Origin: Chitinispirillaceae bacterium
GTDB lineage: Bacteria; Fibrobacterota; Chitinivibrionia; Chitinivibrionales; Chitinispirillaceae
Assembly (NCBI GenBank): GCA_016932075.1
Contig: JAFGDP010000065.1
Location: 1 to 12,642 of the forward strand
Direction: 5' to 3'
Length of the DNA: 12,642 bases
The notes under the pieces are model-generated. The model was not told where the DNA came from, searched no databases, and saw nothing but the letters and a program-made list of their open reading frames with translations. Shown in pieces: positions 1-5,938 of the stretch (the stretch's first letter is position 1; each line of letters begins with the position of its first letter). Made by a program: the position numbers and the translations under genes.

Positions 1-569
1 GCCGGACCGCTCTTTTCCGGGTGAAACTGCGTGCCGATCAGGTTCCGGTCGCCGATGATCGCCGCGAACGTCAGCTCATAGTCGCACGTGGCAATGACTG
101 CGTCATCGGAGGAGGGAAGGGGATAGTACGAATGCACGAAGTAAAACTCGTCGCCCGGTTTCACCTCGCAAAGGATCGGGTGCGGTTTGCGAATGGTAAT
201 GCCGTCCCATCCCATGTGCGGGACCTTGAGCCCGGGATCTGAAAGGGAAAATCGGGGCACCGTGCCCTCGATCAGCCCCAGGCAGGGCGTGTCGCCCTCA
301 TCCGAGCGCGACAGTATGATCTGGGTGCCCAGACAGATGCCAAGGATCGGTGTTCCCGCGTCAAACGCCTGCCGAAGCATGCGGTCAAGGCCGCGCTCCC
401 TGAGCACCTTCATGGCCGCGGCGGCATGACCAACGCCCGGAAAAACGATCCGCCCGGCCCTGGCGATCGCTGTCGGATCATACGTGATCGTTGAGGCGAT
501 CCCGAGAAAGTCGAGCGCGCGTTTGACCGAGGTCAAGTTGCCGGCGTTGTAGTCGATAATGGCGATCAT
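1..569 (-). CDS. hisH: Imidazole glycerol phosphate synthase, glutamine amidotransferase subunit HisH (3' end cut by window edge)
   Basis: HisH hydrolyses glutamine and channels ammonia to HisF, which makes imidazole glycerol phosphate and AICAR in histidine biosynthesis (cytoplasm). The minus strand reads 189 codons from ATG at 569-567 to the window edge. It opens with MIAIIDYNAGNLTSV, the typical HisH N-terminus. The class I amidotransferase nucleophile elbow is GICLGTQ with Cys79. The other triad residues are His183 and Glu185 in GTQFHPEKSG. PHMGWD (117-122) and FVHSYY (144-149) are further HisH hallmarks. Family members are about 200 residues, so only about 10-15 C-terminal residues are missing. 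A GGAGGA ribosome binding site (complement of 581-586) lies 11 bases upstream of the start. Other his genes (for example hisA and hisF) would be expected beyond the left edge, but this cannot be seen. Confidence 0.97.
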   Translation of the reverse strand, partial: MIAIIDYNAGNLTSVKRALDFLGIASTITYDPTAIARAGRIVFPGVGHAAAAMKVLRERGLDRMLRQAFDAGTPILGICLGTQIILSRSDEGDTPCLGLIEGTVPRFSLSDPGLKVPHMGWDGITIRKPHPILCEVKPGDEFYFVHSYYPLPSSDDAVIATCDYELTFAAIIGDRNLIGTQFHPEKSGP

Positions 570-659
570 GCTAGCAGGTCTCCTCCGGAGTATTCAAAAA
601 TAGCATTGTGCCGGTGTCATACGGACAGCGGCGTGCCCGCTTTTTCCCTTTTTCTTAAC

Positions 660-680
660 GGGCGACTGGGTCAGTCGCCC
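660..680. repeat. Perfect 9-bp hairpin between hisH and the upstream gene
   Basis: GGGCGACTG (660-668) pairs perfectly with CAGTCGCCC (672-680) around the loop GGT. On the minus strand, the direction of both neighbouring genes, the bases after the hairpin are A-rich rather than T-rich, so it is not a standard intrinsic terminator. It is either a dispersed palindromic repeat or a weak mRNA structure in the hisH leader. Confidence 0.6.
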
Positions 681-694
681 CAAACGGGATCTCG

Positions 695-735
695 CCTCAC
701 CCCCGGCCCCTCTCCAGAAGCGTGGAGAGGGGAGG
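695..735. repeat. Palindromic intergenic repeat with perfect 10-bp stem
   Basis: CCCCTCTCCA (707-716) and TGGAGAGGGG (723-732) form a perfect stem around the loop GAAGCG. The preceding CTCACCCCCGGC is the usual lead-in of a palindromic repeat seen between genes in many environmental bacterial genomes (recognised from memory, not searched). It lies just past the stop of the minus-strand gene ending at 749, so it could end that transcript, but no T-tract follows on the minus strand. Confidence 0.6.
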
Positions 736-748
736 CAGTGAATAATGC

Positions 749-1252
749 TTATGCTGCGGCGTTCATCTGTACAGGCTGGTGTTTTACGTTGCGGCGGTGG
801 AGTATGTCCATGTTATACCTGCCTGCCGCGAGCGGGTCATCGGCGTGGAGCGCGTGGCCCTCGTTATTGATCATTTTCAGGCCGGTGTAGAGCAGGCCCT
901 TGGTATGGTAAAAATCCCGTATTGTTTCAGGCAGCTCCCTCCACCGTTTGACTTCCTGCTCGGCGTCGGATGCGCGCAATTCTTTTTCAAGGGTTGTACC
1001 CTGTTCGAGCAGGTCCGTGACCCCTTTGCCCGGGATTTTCGCGAGGTTTTCCTCAAGCAGCCGTACCATTTCAGATATCTGCACCTGCAGCTCGGGCATG
1101 GTCCTGGCCTTTGATATTTTCAAGAGCCCGTCAGGCATCGATTTTCCCATTTCAAGCGCGTTGGCCGCCAGCCTGAACACGGTTAACGAGGGATGCAACC
1201 GATTTTCCACGTAGGTCGTACAGGTGAATTGACACAGACGATTTTTGAGCAA
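749..1252 (-). CDS. Uncharacterised helical protein, possibly frameshifted at its 5' end
   Basis: I do not recognise the family. The C-terminal 130 or so residues look genuinely coding: a charged amphipathic helical stretch (ISEMVRLLEENLAKI, then DLLEQGTTLEKEL), then RWRELPETIRDFY, YTGLKMINNEGHAL and HADDPLAAGRYNMDILHR before a short basic tail. There is no signal peptide or membrane segment. The start is uncertain. The longest frame begins at TTG 1252 with no good ribosome binding site. GTG 1210 is possible. ATG 1150 sits one base after the TGA of an overlapping upstream frame (TGA A ATG), which would suit translational coupling. That upstream frame (1151-1277) has its own GGGAGG site and reads like a sorting domain, so a real frameshift near 1152 is also possible. 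The gene has the same orientation as hisH and diverges from tdh. Confidence 0.5.
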   Translation of the reverse strand: MLKNRLCQFTCTTYVENRLHPSLTVFRLAANALEMGKSMPDGLLKISKARTMPELQVQISEMVRLLEENLAKIPGKGVTDLLEQGTTLEKELRASDAEQEVKRWRELPETIRDFYHTKGLLYTGLKMINNEGHALHADDPLAAGRYNMDILHRRNVKHQPVQMNAAA

Positions 1253-1277
1253 GAGTATAAGACTCTTTCCGCATCAT
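1151..1277 (-). other. Overlapping 41-residue frame resembling a C-terminal secretion-sorting (FlgD-like) domain
   Basis: Starting at ATG ATG (1277-1272), with GGGAGG (complement of 1282-1287) four bases before the first ATG, the minus strand reads 41 codons to TGA at 1153-1151. Residues 14-37 (SSVSIHLYDLRGKSVASL, then VNRVQA) follow the pattern V-x-I-x-[LI]-Y-D-x-x-G-[RK]-x-V-x-x-L-[VA]-N-x-x-Q-x-[AP]-G known from Por secretion-tail and FlgD Ig-like domains. In the overlapping frame the text continues ALEMGKSMPDGLLKI, which could be the missing final strands (x-x-x-LPxGxYxxxx). A single-base indel would join them. This is inferred by eye. It may be a pseudogene remnant, a short coupled leader ORF or chance. 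Confidence 0.35.
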
Positions 1278-1527
1278 ACAACCTCCCGATGTTCATGGCT
1301 AGTAACAGGCAAAAAAAATGCTTTGTACCCTGCTCCCGGAGGTACTTGCGTGTACCGGCCGGTCTTGCATGAATTATTTTTGAAATCCGCAAGGGGAGGC
1401 GCGACCTATCCCGTCCGCAGGCAAGGGTCGCATGGCACGGCACAAAGAGGGGTGCAGTGTATACGGGTGACATTCATCGCAAACCACATTCAAAGCATTT
1501 TTCACTTTCCTGGAACCGCGGCACGCC
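1253..1527. other. Divergent intergenic region before tdh
   Basis: This gap separates the minus-strand gene from tdh and should hold the tdh promoter. I see no convincing -35/-10 pair and no recognisable riboswitch. Small inverted repeats are present: GGTAC/GTACC (1341-1345 with 1352-1356) and GCGACC/GGTCGC (1401-1406 with 1426-1431). The 40 bases before tdh lack a strong Shine-Dalgarno sequence. Confidence 0.4.
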
Positions 1528-2568
1528 ATGAAGAAAATGAAAGCGCTTGTCAAGGCACGCCCCGTCGTCGGGCTCGAACTGCAGACGGTCCCGGTCCCGG
1601 AGGTCGGCATCAACGACGTTCTCATCAAAATCCTCAAGACGTCCATCTGCGGCACCGACGTCCATATTTACGAATGGAACGACTGGGCCCAGCGCACCAT
1701 CAGGACGCCCATGGTCATCGGCCATGAGTTCGTGGGCGTGGTGGAACGAATCGGCGCCAACGTGCACGATTTCAAGAAGGGCGATCTGGTGAGCGGCGAG
1801 GGGCATATCACCTGCGGCCGCTGCCGCAACTGCATGGCGGGCCGGCGCCACCTGTGCAACCATACCCGGGGCGTCGGCGTGAACCGCAACGGCGCGTTCG
1901 CCGAATATCTTTCCATTCCCATGAACAACGTCTGGTACTGCAATCCCAAGATTCCACTCGACGTCATTTCGTGCTTCGACCCGCTCGGCAACGCCACGCA
2001 CACGGCCCTCTCCTTCAACGTGCTGGGCGAGGACGTGCTCATCACCGGCGCCGGGCCGATTGGCTGCATGGCGGTCGGCATTGCCAAACACTGCGGCGCG
2101 CGCCACGTGGTGATCACCGACGTCAACCCGTACCGCCTGAAGATCGCGAAAAAAATGGGCGCCACGGTGGCGCTCGACGTCCGCAGCGGGAACCTCGACG
2201 GCACCATGAAGAAGCTCGGCATGAAGGAGGGGTTCGACGTGGGCATGGAGATGTCGGGCAACCCGGCCGCGTTCGCCGACATGCTCCGCACCATGTGCCA
2301 CGGCGGCAAGATAGCGCTGCTCGGCATCCAGTCCGGCCCGTCCCCCATCAACTGGGACTACGTGGTGTTCAACATGCTGACCATCAAGGGCATTTACGGC
2401 CGGGAAATGTTCGAGACCTGGTACAAGATGACCATGATGATAGAAAGCGGCCTCGACATCGGGCCGGTCATCACGCACCGGTTCGATTACGGCGATTTCC
2501 TGGAGGGGTTCGAGGTCATGTGCTCGGGAAGGTCGGGCAAGGTCGTGCTGAACTGGGAGAATGTATGA
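1528..2568 (+). CDS. tdh: L-threonine 3-dehydrogenase (zinc-dependent)
   Basis: Oxidises L-threonine with NAD+ to 2-amino-3-ketobutyrate, the first step of threonine catabolism to glycine (cytoplasm, homotetramer in the family). The 346 residues match the usual length (about 341). Catalytic zinc and proton-relay residues are visible: Cys41 in [12 protein letters not shown] with Thr43 and His46, and His66-Glu67 in GHEFVG. The structural zinc cysteines are Cys96, 99, 102 and 110. The Rossmann motif GAGPIG starts at 174, with Asp198 in ITDVN giving NAD preference. [14 protein letters not shown] (288-301) is a Tdh-specific signature that separates it from sorbitol dehydrogenases. The start could be ATG 1528 or ATG 1537 (MKALVK, closer to the usual N-terminus). 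Neither has a strong ribosome binding site. Its partner kbl follows 190 bases downstream, interrupted by a repeat. Confidence 0.96.
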   Translation: MKKMKALVKARPVVGLELQTVPVPEVGINDVLIKILKTSICGTDVHIYEWNDWAQRTIRTPMVIGHEFVGVVERIGANVHDFKKGDLVSGEGHITCGRCRNCMAGRRHLCNHTRGVGVNRNGAFAEYLSIPMNNVWYCNPKIPLDVISCFDPLGNATHTALSFNVLGEDVLITGAGPIGCMAVGIAKHCGARHVVITDVNPYRLKIAKKMGATVALDVRSGNLDGTMKKLGMKEGFDVGMEMSGNPAAFADMLRTMCHGGKIALLGIQSGPSPINWDYVVFNMLTIKGIYGREMFETWYKMTMMIESGLDIGPVITHRFDYGDFLEGFEVMCSGRSGKVVLNWENV

Positions 2569-2587
2569 AATAAAAAATTCATGAGCT

Positions 2588-2718
2588 CACCGCAGAGACG
2601 CGGAGATCGCAGAGGATGAAGGAGCAGAAAAGGATAGGTTTTGTCGGAGAAGTTTTTATGTATCCTGTTTACCTTCATTTTGCATTTCTTTCTCCGCGTA
2701 CTCTGCGTCTCTGCGGTG
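2588..2718. repeat. Inverted pair of CGCAGAGACGC-type dispersed repeats in the tdh-kbl spacer
   Basis: The left arm 2588-2615 begins CACCGCAGAGACGC. The right arm 2691-2718 is its inverted copy, ending GCGTCTCTGCGGTG. By hand, 23 of 28 positions pair. The interior can continue pairing in parts (AGGATA/TATCCT, TGAAGG/CCTTCA), so the whole unit could fold as one long hairpin in the tdh-kbl transcript. The motif is familiar as a common dispersed intergenic repeat in environmental genomes (memory, not searched). It is neither a tRNA nor a CRISPR. Confidence 0.8.
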
Positions 2719-2758
2719 AAATACTTGTTTTTATTTTTATCAGACACCGGAGGGTACC

Positions 2759-3997
2759 ATGGCACTGAATAAACTGGCGGCCGCCCTTGATAAAGAGTTG
2801 CAGCAGCTCCGTGGCGAGGGCAGGGCAAAGGGCAAAGAAGACATCATCGTGGGCGTTAAAAAGCCGCAGGGAGACAAGGGTCCGCGGTACCTCCTCAAGG
2901 GAAAGGGCGACAAGGAGTATATCCGGTTCAACTCAAATTCCTATCTGGGCATGTCGCTCGATCCGTCGGCCATCGCCGCCGAGGAGAAGGCGGTGCATGC
3001 CTTTGGGGTTGGCCCCGGGGCGGTGCGGTTCATCAACGGAACGTTCGAGGCCCACCGCGATCTCGAAAAAAGGCTCGCGCAATTCCACGGCTTCGAGGAC
3101 GCGGTCATTTTCAGCTGCGCCTACGCGACCATGATCGGCGTGTTCAACTCGCTCACCTCGGCCGAGACCGTCATCATTTCGGACGAACTGAACCATAACT
3201 GCATCATCAACGCCATGAAGCTCTCCCGGCCCAAGGAGAAGATGATTTACAAGCACAACAACATGCAGGTCCTCGAACAGCAGATCAAGTCGTGCGTCGG
3301 CATATGCAGCCGCGTGCTCATCGTCACGGACGGCATCTTCAGCATGCGGGGCGACTTCGCGCCGCTCGATGTCATCTGCGGGCTCGCGGAAAAGTACGAC
3401 GCCTCGTTCCCGGAAAACATCGTGATCATGGTCGACGACTCGCACGGCGTGGGCGCGTTCGGCGAGACCGGCCGGGGCACGCTTGAGCGCACCAACGCCA
3501 GGGGCGTGGACGTCCTCATCGGCACGCTGGGCAAGGCCTTCGGCGTGAATGGCGGCTATGTGGTGACCAGCCTGGCGCTCACCCGCTACATCCGCGAAAA
3601 GGCAATCACCTACATCTATTCCAACCCCATCACCGTGGGCGAAGCGGCCGCGTGCGGCGCGGTCCTTGACTTCATCGACAGCCCGCGGGGCAGGGAGCGG
3701 CTGCAGCACGTGCGCACCCTGGCAAAGCGGTTCGCCGACGGCTGCATAAAACTGGGTTTTGAAATCATCGAGAGCGGGCACCCCATCGTGCCGCTCATGA
3801 TACGCGACACGAAAAAGACGTCGGAGCTGGTCGCCTTTTTCAAGGAGCACGGCGTCCTCACCACGGGCCTGAACTTCCCGGTGGTGCCGAACGGCGACCA
3901 GACCATCCGCTGCCAGGTGAACGGCAGCCACACGGCCGCGGACATCGACGACGTGCTTTCCGTGCTGAAAAAATACCGGGAGACGAAGACGGCGTAG
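2759..3997 (+). CDS. kbl: 2-amino-3-ketobutyrate CoA ligase (glycine C-acetyltransferase)
   Basis: A PLP enzyme that cleaves 2-amino-3-ketobutyrate with CoA to glycine plus acetyl-CoA, completing the pathway begun by Tdh just upstream. The 412 residues are slightly longer than the usual 398 or so. Class II alpha-oxoamine synthase landmarks: NSYLGMS (60-66), GVGPGAVRFINGT (83-95), the PLP-stacking His146 in DELNHNC, VDDSHGVGAFG (225-235) with the pyridine-binding Asp and His229, the Schiff-base Lys259 in GTLGKAFG, and Arg384 in TIRCQ for the substrate carboxylate. A GGAGGG site ends four bases before ATG 2759. The family includes 8-amino-7-oxononanoate and 5-aminolevulinate synthases. Adjacency to tdh decides the assignment. 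The N-terminal 45 residues, with KGEDK/GDKG-like charged stretches, are less typical. No clear terminator follows. Confidence 0.92.
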   Translation: MALNKLAAALDKELQQLRGEGRAKGKEDIIVGVKKPQGDKGPRYLLKGKGDKEYIRFNSNSYLGMSLDPSAIAAEEKAVHAFGVGPGAVRFINGTFEAHRDLEKRLAQFHGFEDAVIFSCAYATMIGVFNSLTSAETVIISDELNHNCIINAMKLSRPKEKMIYKHNNMQVLEQQIKSCVGICSRVLIVTDGIFSMRGDFAPLDVICGLAEKYDASFPENIVIMVDDSHGVGAFGETGRGTLERTNARGVDVLIGTLGKAFGVNGGYVVTSLALTRYIREKAITYIYSNPITVGEAAACGAVLDFIDSPRGRERLQHVRTLAKRFADGCIKLGFEIIESGHPIVPLMIRDTKKTSELVAFFKEHGVLTTGLNFPVVPNGDQTIRCQVNGSHTAADIDDVLSVLKKYRETKTA

Positions 3998-4411
3998 ATT
4001 GGGCAATTATCACAGAGGGCCTGCATTCAGCATACCATCCTTAGACAGGCTCAGGATGACGTCGCATGTGCCTGAAAAAAACTGATAGGTAATTGTTTTT
4101 TTTCCGGAGCGGGCTGGTATCCTGTAATGCTGCAACTGCATACGACATGATCTGTCCTCTGAAGGGTAAAACCAGAGAGACAGTACAAATCGTATGCCGG
4201 AAAATGCAGAAACGTCACATTAGCAACCATAGCAACAACTAACAACGAATGGAACGGCTCTGCACTACTTTGCAGAAAATCGCTTAATCGCAGCAGAAAC
4301 AACTTGTGGTCGCAAAGCTGCAACACAGCACCTTAAAACCGATCGCTGTACTTGGTGTTTACCGGAGCGTATCTTAAAGGCAGGAAAAGCCAAGGTATTC
4401 AAGAAAATCGC
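3998..4411. other. AT-richer region left of the attC site, no convincing gene
   Basis: A 414-base stretch between kbl and the attC site. Hand-counted GC is about 46% over 4081-4560, against clearly above 60% in tdh and kbl. In integron logic this should be the body of a cassette read on the plus strand, but no plus frame has both a start and reasonable length. The best is ATG 4149, giving 31 residues. A longer plus frame runs without a stop from 4230 into the attC (stop at 4467-4469), but it has no usable start codon. A 91-codon minus frame (4051-4326, GTG start) does not look like a protein. The content is either a decayed cassette or a non-coding cassette. Confidence 0.45.
4041..4062. repeat. 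Fragment of GACAGGCTCAGGATGAC-type dispersed repeat
   Basis: The text CTTAGACAGGCTCAGGATGACG (4041-4062) matches a widespread intergenic repeat family usually read as TTCGACAGGCTCAGGATGAC. A related inverted fragment (GGTGAGATTGTCGAACCA) lies at 5799-5816. Recognised by eye only. It marks the left boundary of the accessory island. Confidence 0.5.
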
Positions 4412-4471
4412 GCCTAACAATCTGCTCAACCGGACTGCAAACTGCCGCAGCCGGTTAGCAGTGTGTTAGAC
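4412..4471 (+). mobile_element. Integron attC recombination site (cassette-associated)
   Basis: Outer core boxes are GCCTAAC (4412-4418, fits RYYYAAC) and GTTAGAC (4465-4471, fits GTTRRRY). Inner boxes CTGCTCAACCGG (4422-4433) and CCGGTTAGCAG (4451-4461) pair completely except for C4427, an extrahelical base. The stem then continues CTGC (4435-4438) with GCAG (4447-4450), leaving A4434 as a second extrahelical base and an 8-base terminal loop. On the recombinogenic bottom strand the bulges are G and T, in the places expected for IntI-bound attC hairpins. The spacing from the left box to the first bulge equals that of the classical aadA attC as I remember it. Orientation implies the associated cassette lies to the left and that cleavage would fall after G4465. 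Confidence 0.88.
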
Positions 4472-4522
4472 CTATTAAGCCAGGAGACTTTTTAAAACTG
4501 TTGGAGGCATAGTAGGAGCGCA

Positions 4523-4750
4523 ATATCCTTACGTATTCCGAACTCCATTCATTCGCGGGTAAAGAACTTGGCGGAATACGACGGCGTTTCAGTAAACCAA
4601 TTTATCACAGTTGCCATCACGGAAAAACTTTCTGTTATGAATGCTGCTGAATATTTTAGCGAAAAGGCCAGCAAAGGCAGCAGGGATAAATTCGATCAGG
4701 TTCTTTCAAAGGTTTCAAAGAGAGAGCCGCTTGAATATGATAAAAAATGA
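4523..4750 (+). CDS. HicB/CopG-like ribbon-helix-helix antitoxin, ATG start apparently lost
   Basis: The frame reads ISLRIPNSIHSRVKNLAEYD, then GVSVNQFITVAITEKLS, then AAEYFSEKASKGSRDKFDQV and a tail ending EPLEYDKK. This is the layout of small HicB-family or CopG-type antitoxins: a DNA-contacting beta strand, helix A, the GVSxNQFI turn and helix B, then a toxin-binding tail. No ATG, GTG or TTG opens the full domain. The codon at the expected start is ATA (4523-4525), preceded by GGAG (4516-4519) at normal spacing. The first usable start, TTG 4568, would drop the beta strand and half of helix A. It therefore looks like an ATG-to-ATA loss, a rare non-canonical start or a base error. GC is about 41%, unlike the neighbours. 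No toxin gene is recognisable beside it. It sits directly behind the attC site, typical of integron cassette cargo. Confidence 0.62.
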   Translation: MSLRIPNSIHSRVKNLAEYDGVSVNQFITVAITEKLSVMNAAEYFSEKASKGSRDKFDQVLSKVSKREPLEYDKK

Positions 4751-4794
4751 AAAAGCCCGCCGCCAAGAAATAGGGGAAGGGGCGCAAGCAAATC

Positions 4795-4942
4795 CGCCAA
4801 CAGCGGTATGGGCGCTGCGGCCGGAAACCCGGCCTTGGCCTCCGGCAATTACCCGGTTCTACGCCTCCGTCACCGTCTTCGCTTCGCTCACGGTATCATG
4901 TAGGCGCTCCGGACAACTTCACCATACCGCGAGACGTTGGCG
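4795..4942. repeat. Long imperfect inverted repeat after the antitoxin gene
   Basis: CGCCAAC (4795-4801) pairs with GTTGGCG (4936-4942), and GCGGTATGG (4803-4811) pairs with CCATACCGC (4922-4930). A third match, CCGGA (4821-4825) with TCCGG (4908-4912), keeps equal 9-base spacing in both arms. Spacers between the outer two boxes differ (1 versus 5 bases). Inside are smaller hairpins: GGCCGG/CCGGCC (4819-4834) and ACCGT/ACGGT. It could be a very degenerate attC, a dispersed repeat or a structured RNA. The end boxes do not fit the strict attC consensus. Confidence 0.55.
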
Positions 4943-5040
4943 CAATTAATCCGGCAATATATTTTGCTTGAAAGCGCCAGGTCGACGCCACTGACCGCCG
5001 CGGAATAACGCATGGAATACAACTTTTTCAGGAGGACGCA

Positions 5041-5580
5041 ATGAAACCACGGGGACCGTTGATGATCGAGCACCGGTTGATAGAAAAAATGCTGAAGATC
5101 GCGGGCAGGGAATTGGATGTGATGAGGAAGGAAAAGACCGTTGATCCGGTTTTTATTGATACGCTTGTTGATTTTATAAGGACCTATGCCGACCGCACCC
5201 ATCATGGCAAGGAGGAGGATATTCTTTTCAGGGAATTGGAAAAGAAAACGCTCAATGACAGGGATAAGGATGGCATGCGGGAGTTGATCGATGAACATAT
5301 ATCGGCCAGGAAGGCCGTGAAAGAGCTGGTCGCAGCAAAAACCAGATATGCGGACGGCGATTCAGGCAGTATTGACGGCATCATTGAGAAACTGGACTAC
5401 CTGATCAAGTTTTATCCCGAGCATATCCGGAAAGAGGACAAGGTGTTTTTTCCTGACACGGAGAAATACTTTTCGGATGAAGAATTGGATGCAATGCTCG
5501 GTGATTTCTGGGAATTTGACAGAAAAATGATTCATGAAAAATACACCCGGTTATATGAATCATTATCGGAAAAATACTGA
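5041..5580 (+). CDS. Hemerythrin HHE-domain protein
   Basis: A stand-alone soluble four-helix protein of 179 residues that should bind a non-heme di-iron centre. In this family the role is O2, NO or iron sensing, or stress protection; the exact role is unknown here. Likely iron ligands: His11 (MIEHRLIEKML), His54 and/or His55 with Glu58/59 (THHGKEEDILF), His86 (LIDEHISARKAV), and His128 with Glu132 (PEHIRKEDKVFFP). This matches the H...HxxxE...H...HxxxE hemerythrin pattern. It resembles the group annotated as hemerythrin domain-containing proteins in anaerobes. A strong AGGAGG (5030-5035) lies five bases before the ATG. It is a monocistronic unit between the accessory island and a repeat-rich gap. 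There is no signal peptide, so it is cytoplasmic. Confidence 0.93.
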   Translation: MKPRGPLMIEHRLIEKMLKIAGRELDVMRKEKTVDPVFIDTLVDFIRTYADRTHHGKEEDILFRELEKKTLNDRDKDGMRELIDEHISARKAVKELVAAKTRYADGDSGSIDGIIEKLDYLIKFYPEHIRKEDKVFFPDTEKYFSDEELDAMLGDFWEFDRKMIHEKYTRLYESLSEKY

Positions 5581-5754
5581 CGGGTTTTGCGCGGCGCCCT
5601 TTCCTTTTTATCGGCTTCCGCGGCGGAAGAAGGACTGCATCTTTCTGATTGACTTTGCGCCCTTTCACTGCTTATATTTTGTGTCTTTTTAAGGGTATTG
5701 CTCTTCGTAGCATGTCTGTTTTTTATTTCGGGCTCCGCTGATCTATTTAATGGG
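5581..5754. other. Intergenic segment after the hemerythrin gene
   Basis: No gene and no convincing terminator. A short palindrome CTTCC-GCGGC-GGAAG lies near 5613-5630 without a T-tract. The segment leads into the inverted-repeat element at 5755. Confidence 0.3.
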
Positions 5755-5909
5755 TGTCCGAAAAGTCTCCGTTTTATAAGGTCACACCGGTGACCTGTGG
5801 TGAGATTGTCGAACCAAAGCCAGTATCCAGGAACGTGCATCAGCATCGAAAGCCTGGATTCCGGATCAGGGTCCGGAATGACGCCTGACGGATAAATGGT
5901 TTTCGGACA
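5755..5909. mobile_element. MITE-like element with 10-bp terminal inverted repeats and 7-bp direct repeats
   Basis: TGTCCGAAAA (5755-5764) and TTTTCGGACA (5900-5909) are perfect inverted termini 155 bases apart. Just outside, CTATTTA occurs as a direct repeat at 5743-5749 and 5914-5920, a candidate target duplication. The interior has no ORF but is full of stems: GGTCAC/GTGACC (5780-5785, 5790-5795), CCAGG/CCTGG (5827-5831, 5853-5857), and ATTCCGGA/TCCGGAAT (5858-5865, 5872-5879). The last is part of the familiar ATTCCGG...CCGGAATGAC repeat. The right end lies 11 bases from the symporter ribosome binding site. I infer a non-autonomous element or a compound dispersed repeat. No transposase is visible. 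Confidence 0.55.
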
Positions 5910-5938
5910 GAAACTATTTAGAAAGGACCGGTACGCGT

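Noticed and set aside
1183..1473. 96-codon minus-strand frame upstream of the unknown gene
   Set aside because: No ribosome binding site, random-looking Cys/Arg-rich text, overlaps better candidate frames.
1253..1527. Possible glycine riboswitch upstream of tdh-kbl
   Set aside because: Only short unrelated inverted repeats are visible; no recognisable glycine aptamer core.
1474..2478. 334-codon minus-strand frame opposite tdh
   Set aside because: It mirrors the GC-rich tdh frame; the composition is His/Ala/Val/Asp-rich shadow coding and tdh is unmistakable on the plus strand.
2933..4006. 357-codon minus-strand frame opposite kbl
   Set aside because: Antisense shadow of kbl with the same biased composition; no domain pattern.
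4051..4326. 91-codon minus-strand frame inside the putative cassette body
   Set aside because: GTG start without ribosome binding site, ends in a dispersed repeat, and composition does not look coding.
4455..4513. Short frame ending GDFLKLLEA before the antitoxin, considered as the tail of a toxin gene
   Set aside because: A stop within the attC site limits it to 17 codons with no start; more likely chance.
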